Below, in pieces: positions 12,498 through 13,628 of a stretch of DNA of 13,628 bases. The stretch covers positions 1 to 13,628 of the forward strand of contig CABTXJ010000014.1 in NCBI GenBank assembly GCA_902488785.1, read 5' to 3'. Source of the DNA: an uncultured Eubacteriales bacterium. GTDB lineage: Bacteria > Bacillota > Clostridia > TANB77 > CAG-508. A program made the position numbers and the translations under genes. The notes beneath the pieces were generated by a model. It was given only the letters and a program-made list of their open reading frames with translations, did not search any database and was not told the DNA's origin. Numbering within the stretch: the stretch's first letter is position 1; every line of letters begins with the position of its first letter.

Positions 12498-13628
12498 AGA
12501 TAATTCTTTCCATAGCATGTTTGCCTCCAAACATACATGGTAAGTTACAGCTCCAGCCTGGAAATACACAGCGTGCACCTTTTGAATATGTTTCTAGATA
12601 TTCATATAGTTCTTTTTCATCTTTTACATTTTCTAAATACTTGTCTAATGTATTCTTTGTTTGGTCCATTATTTCTAATTGTGCGCTTCCACATAATCTT
12701 TCAAAACATTTTTGAACAAAGTTTTCGATTGTTCCTCTTTCATTAATTGTAACTAACATACCTTGTGGGTATAGGTGACTTAATGAATTAATATCTTGAA
12801 GCCATAGATTTTCAAAACCGGTATTTCTAATTATCTTAGGAATATAGTATGAAGGAGAAGATGGGACAGACATTTCGTAATTAATAGTTCTATGTCTTTG
12901 AGCTTGTGCAAGTTCTGCAAAAGTTGCAGAATATGTTGTACAATAGTTTTCACCAAATTCTTCTTTTCTTTTCTTAGTAGCAAAAAGTGAAAATTCTCTA
13001 CCTTTCATATTTGCATTTAGTCCTTCAATTTCAAGACTAGAAATAGTAGCAAGGAAATCTTTTAACGCTTCTTTAACCTTTAAAGAAAAAGCATCTTTTT
13101 TACTTTTGTCATTAATATAGTTTTTAGACCAAGCAATAATATAGTTTAGTTGCCTAATATTTGTAGTATATGCAAGAGTAGTAGAAGGTGTAAAAACACT
13201 AATTAGATACCTTGCATTTTCTTGAGCTAATTTTTCTGCCTTTTTGAAACTTATTTTCGGATAATGAAAAATGATTTGTTCTTTAAAAAGTGAAATCCAC
13301 TTTTTATATAGTATCATTTCTTCTTCAGATACTGCCATTTTTGTATATCTAGCAGATTTTTCAGAAGTTGCATACATTTTTTCATTATTAATAATCATAG
13401 CAACTATTTTTGGAATATCCTCAAATACTATAGTATATGTTGGATGTGAAAATATACTATGATGTCCAACAGATAGGATGTTAGTTGCTCTTTTAATAGT
13501 TTTGCTATTATCTTCTTCAAATAGCTTGTCCAAAGAATCAGCTAGGTAACAAATACCTGCACCTTTTTCACACCTATTTCCTGTAATGTATCTCTTTCCA
13601 TTAGGAAATATATTTACAGATAAGGCAC
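12496..13628 (-). CDS. thyX: two-domain ThyX-like flavin-dependent thymidylate synthase (partial, 5' end beyond window)
   Basis: ThyX makes dTMP from dUMP using methylene-tetrahydrofolate and FAD/NADPH. The stop is at 12496; 376 codons are visible and the frame is open at the right edge. Two ThyX-like halves are seen. The N-terminal half has GHHSIFSHPTYTIVFEDIPK, then NNEKMYATSEKSARYTKM where canonical ThyX has its RHR...SxRY motif. The C-terminal half has AELAQAQRHRTINYEMSV, with RHR at 12889-12897, and ends in a cysteine-bearing GARCVFPGWSCNLPC segment. This layout resembles the long ThyX-like proteins of some Clostridia. A UUG at 13533 is a poor start: it has no Shine-Dalgarno site and falls after ThyX-like sequence (AGICYLADS). 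No in-frame ATG lies between 13534 and 13628. The most upstream residues (NGKRYITGNRCEKG) do not look like ThyX. The gene is convergent with the tsaE operon. Confidence 0.8.
   Translation of the reverse strand, partial: ALSVNIFPNGKRYITGNRCEKGAGICYLADSLDKLFEEDNSKTIKRATNILSVGHHSIFSHPTYTIVFEDIPKIVAMIINNEKMYATSEKSARYTKMAVSEEEMILYKKWISLFKEQIIFHYPKISFKKAEKLAQENARYLISVFTPSTTLAYTTNIRQLNYIIAWSKNYINDKSKKDAFSLKVKEALKDFLATISSLEIEGLNANMKGREFSLFATKKRKEEFGENYCTTYSATFAELAQAQRHRTINYEMSVPSSPSYYIPKIIRNTGFENLWLQDINSLSHLYPQGMLVTINERGTIENFVQKCFERLCGSAQLEIMDQTKNTLDKYLENVKDEKELYEYLETYSKGARCVFPGWSCNLPCMFGGKHAMERII

Noticed and set aside
12496..13533. Complete 345-aa thyX gene beginning at 13533
   Set aside because: The codon there is TTG with no ribosome site, and ThyX-like residues continue upstream of it, so the gene is treated as open at the window edge.

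Overview
The window is a very A+T-rich bacterial chromosome segment. Arginine is written almost only as AGA, Shine-Dalgarno sites are strong, UUG starts occur, and the core is a Bacillota-type nusA-ylxR-infB-rbfA-nrnA cluster. All this suggests an uncultured or gut-type member of the Clostridia (or a close relative) using the standard genetic code (Trp is UGG, with no in-frame UGA). Of 16 visible stop codons, 11 are TAA, 5 are TAG and none is TGA. Most genes are housekeeping. I see no transposase, phage gene, CRISPR array, tRNA or rRNA.

Layout. (1) 1-1785: the last 15 codons of a YchF-type GTPase, a membrane-anchored TPR protein, a 73-aa one-helix membrane protein and a strong intrinsic terminator. 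(2) 1894-3817: a sirtuin with a UUG start and a zinc-dependent aryl-alcohol-dehydrogenase-like enzyme. (3) 3866-9854: the transcription/translation operon. A fully consensus sigma-A promoter (TTGACA-17-TATAAT) is followed by a leader hairpin with an interrupted U-tract, then nusA, ylxR, infB, rbfA and nrnA, tightly packed or overlapping, closed by a terminator. The usual rimP (upstream), ylxQ/L7Ae-like gene (between ylxR and infB) and truB-ribF (downstream) are not at their usual places. (4) 9998-10714: a lone signal-anchored extracytoplasmic protein of unknown function between two look-alike terminators. (5) 10818-12433: a 51-aa acidic ORF, tsaE, a zinc-dependent phospholipase C-like protein and a DUF4177-like protein, probably one operon. 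(6) 12496-13628, minus strand: a large two-domain ThyX-like flavin-dependent thymidylate synthase, convergent with region 5 across a bidirectional terminator. Its reading frame runs off the right edge without a start.

How they fit together: NusA (elongation/termination factor), YlxR (RNA-binding protein, reported to act on RNase P), IF2, RbfA and the nanoRNase NrnA link transcription, translation initiation, 30S maturation and RNA turnover. TsaE belongs to tRNA t6A modification and ThyX to dTMP synthesis.

The points most worth a second look are the probable NusA-responsive attenuator in the nusA leader, the complementary degeneration of the two ThyX halves, the foreign-looking N-terminal segment at the right edge, the small uncharacterised ORFs beside the TPR and tsaE genes, and the absence of TGA stops. 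I did not find a clearly new multi-gene system; the window is mainly core genome with some local oddities.
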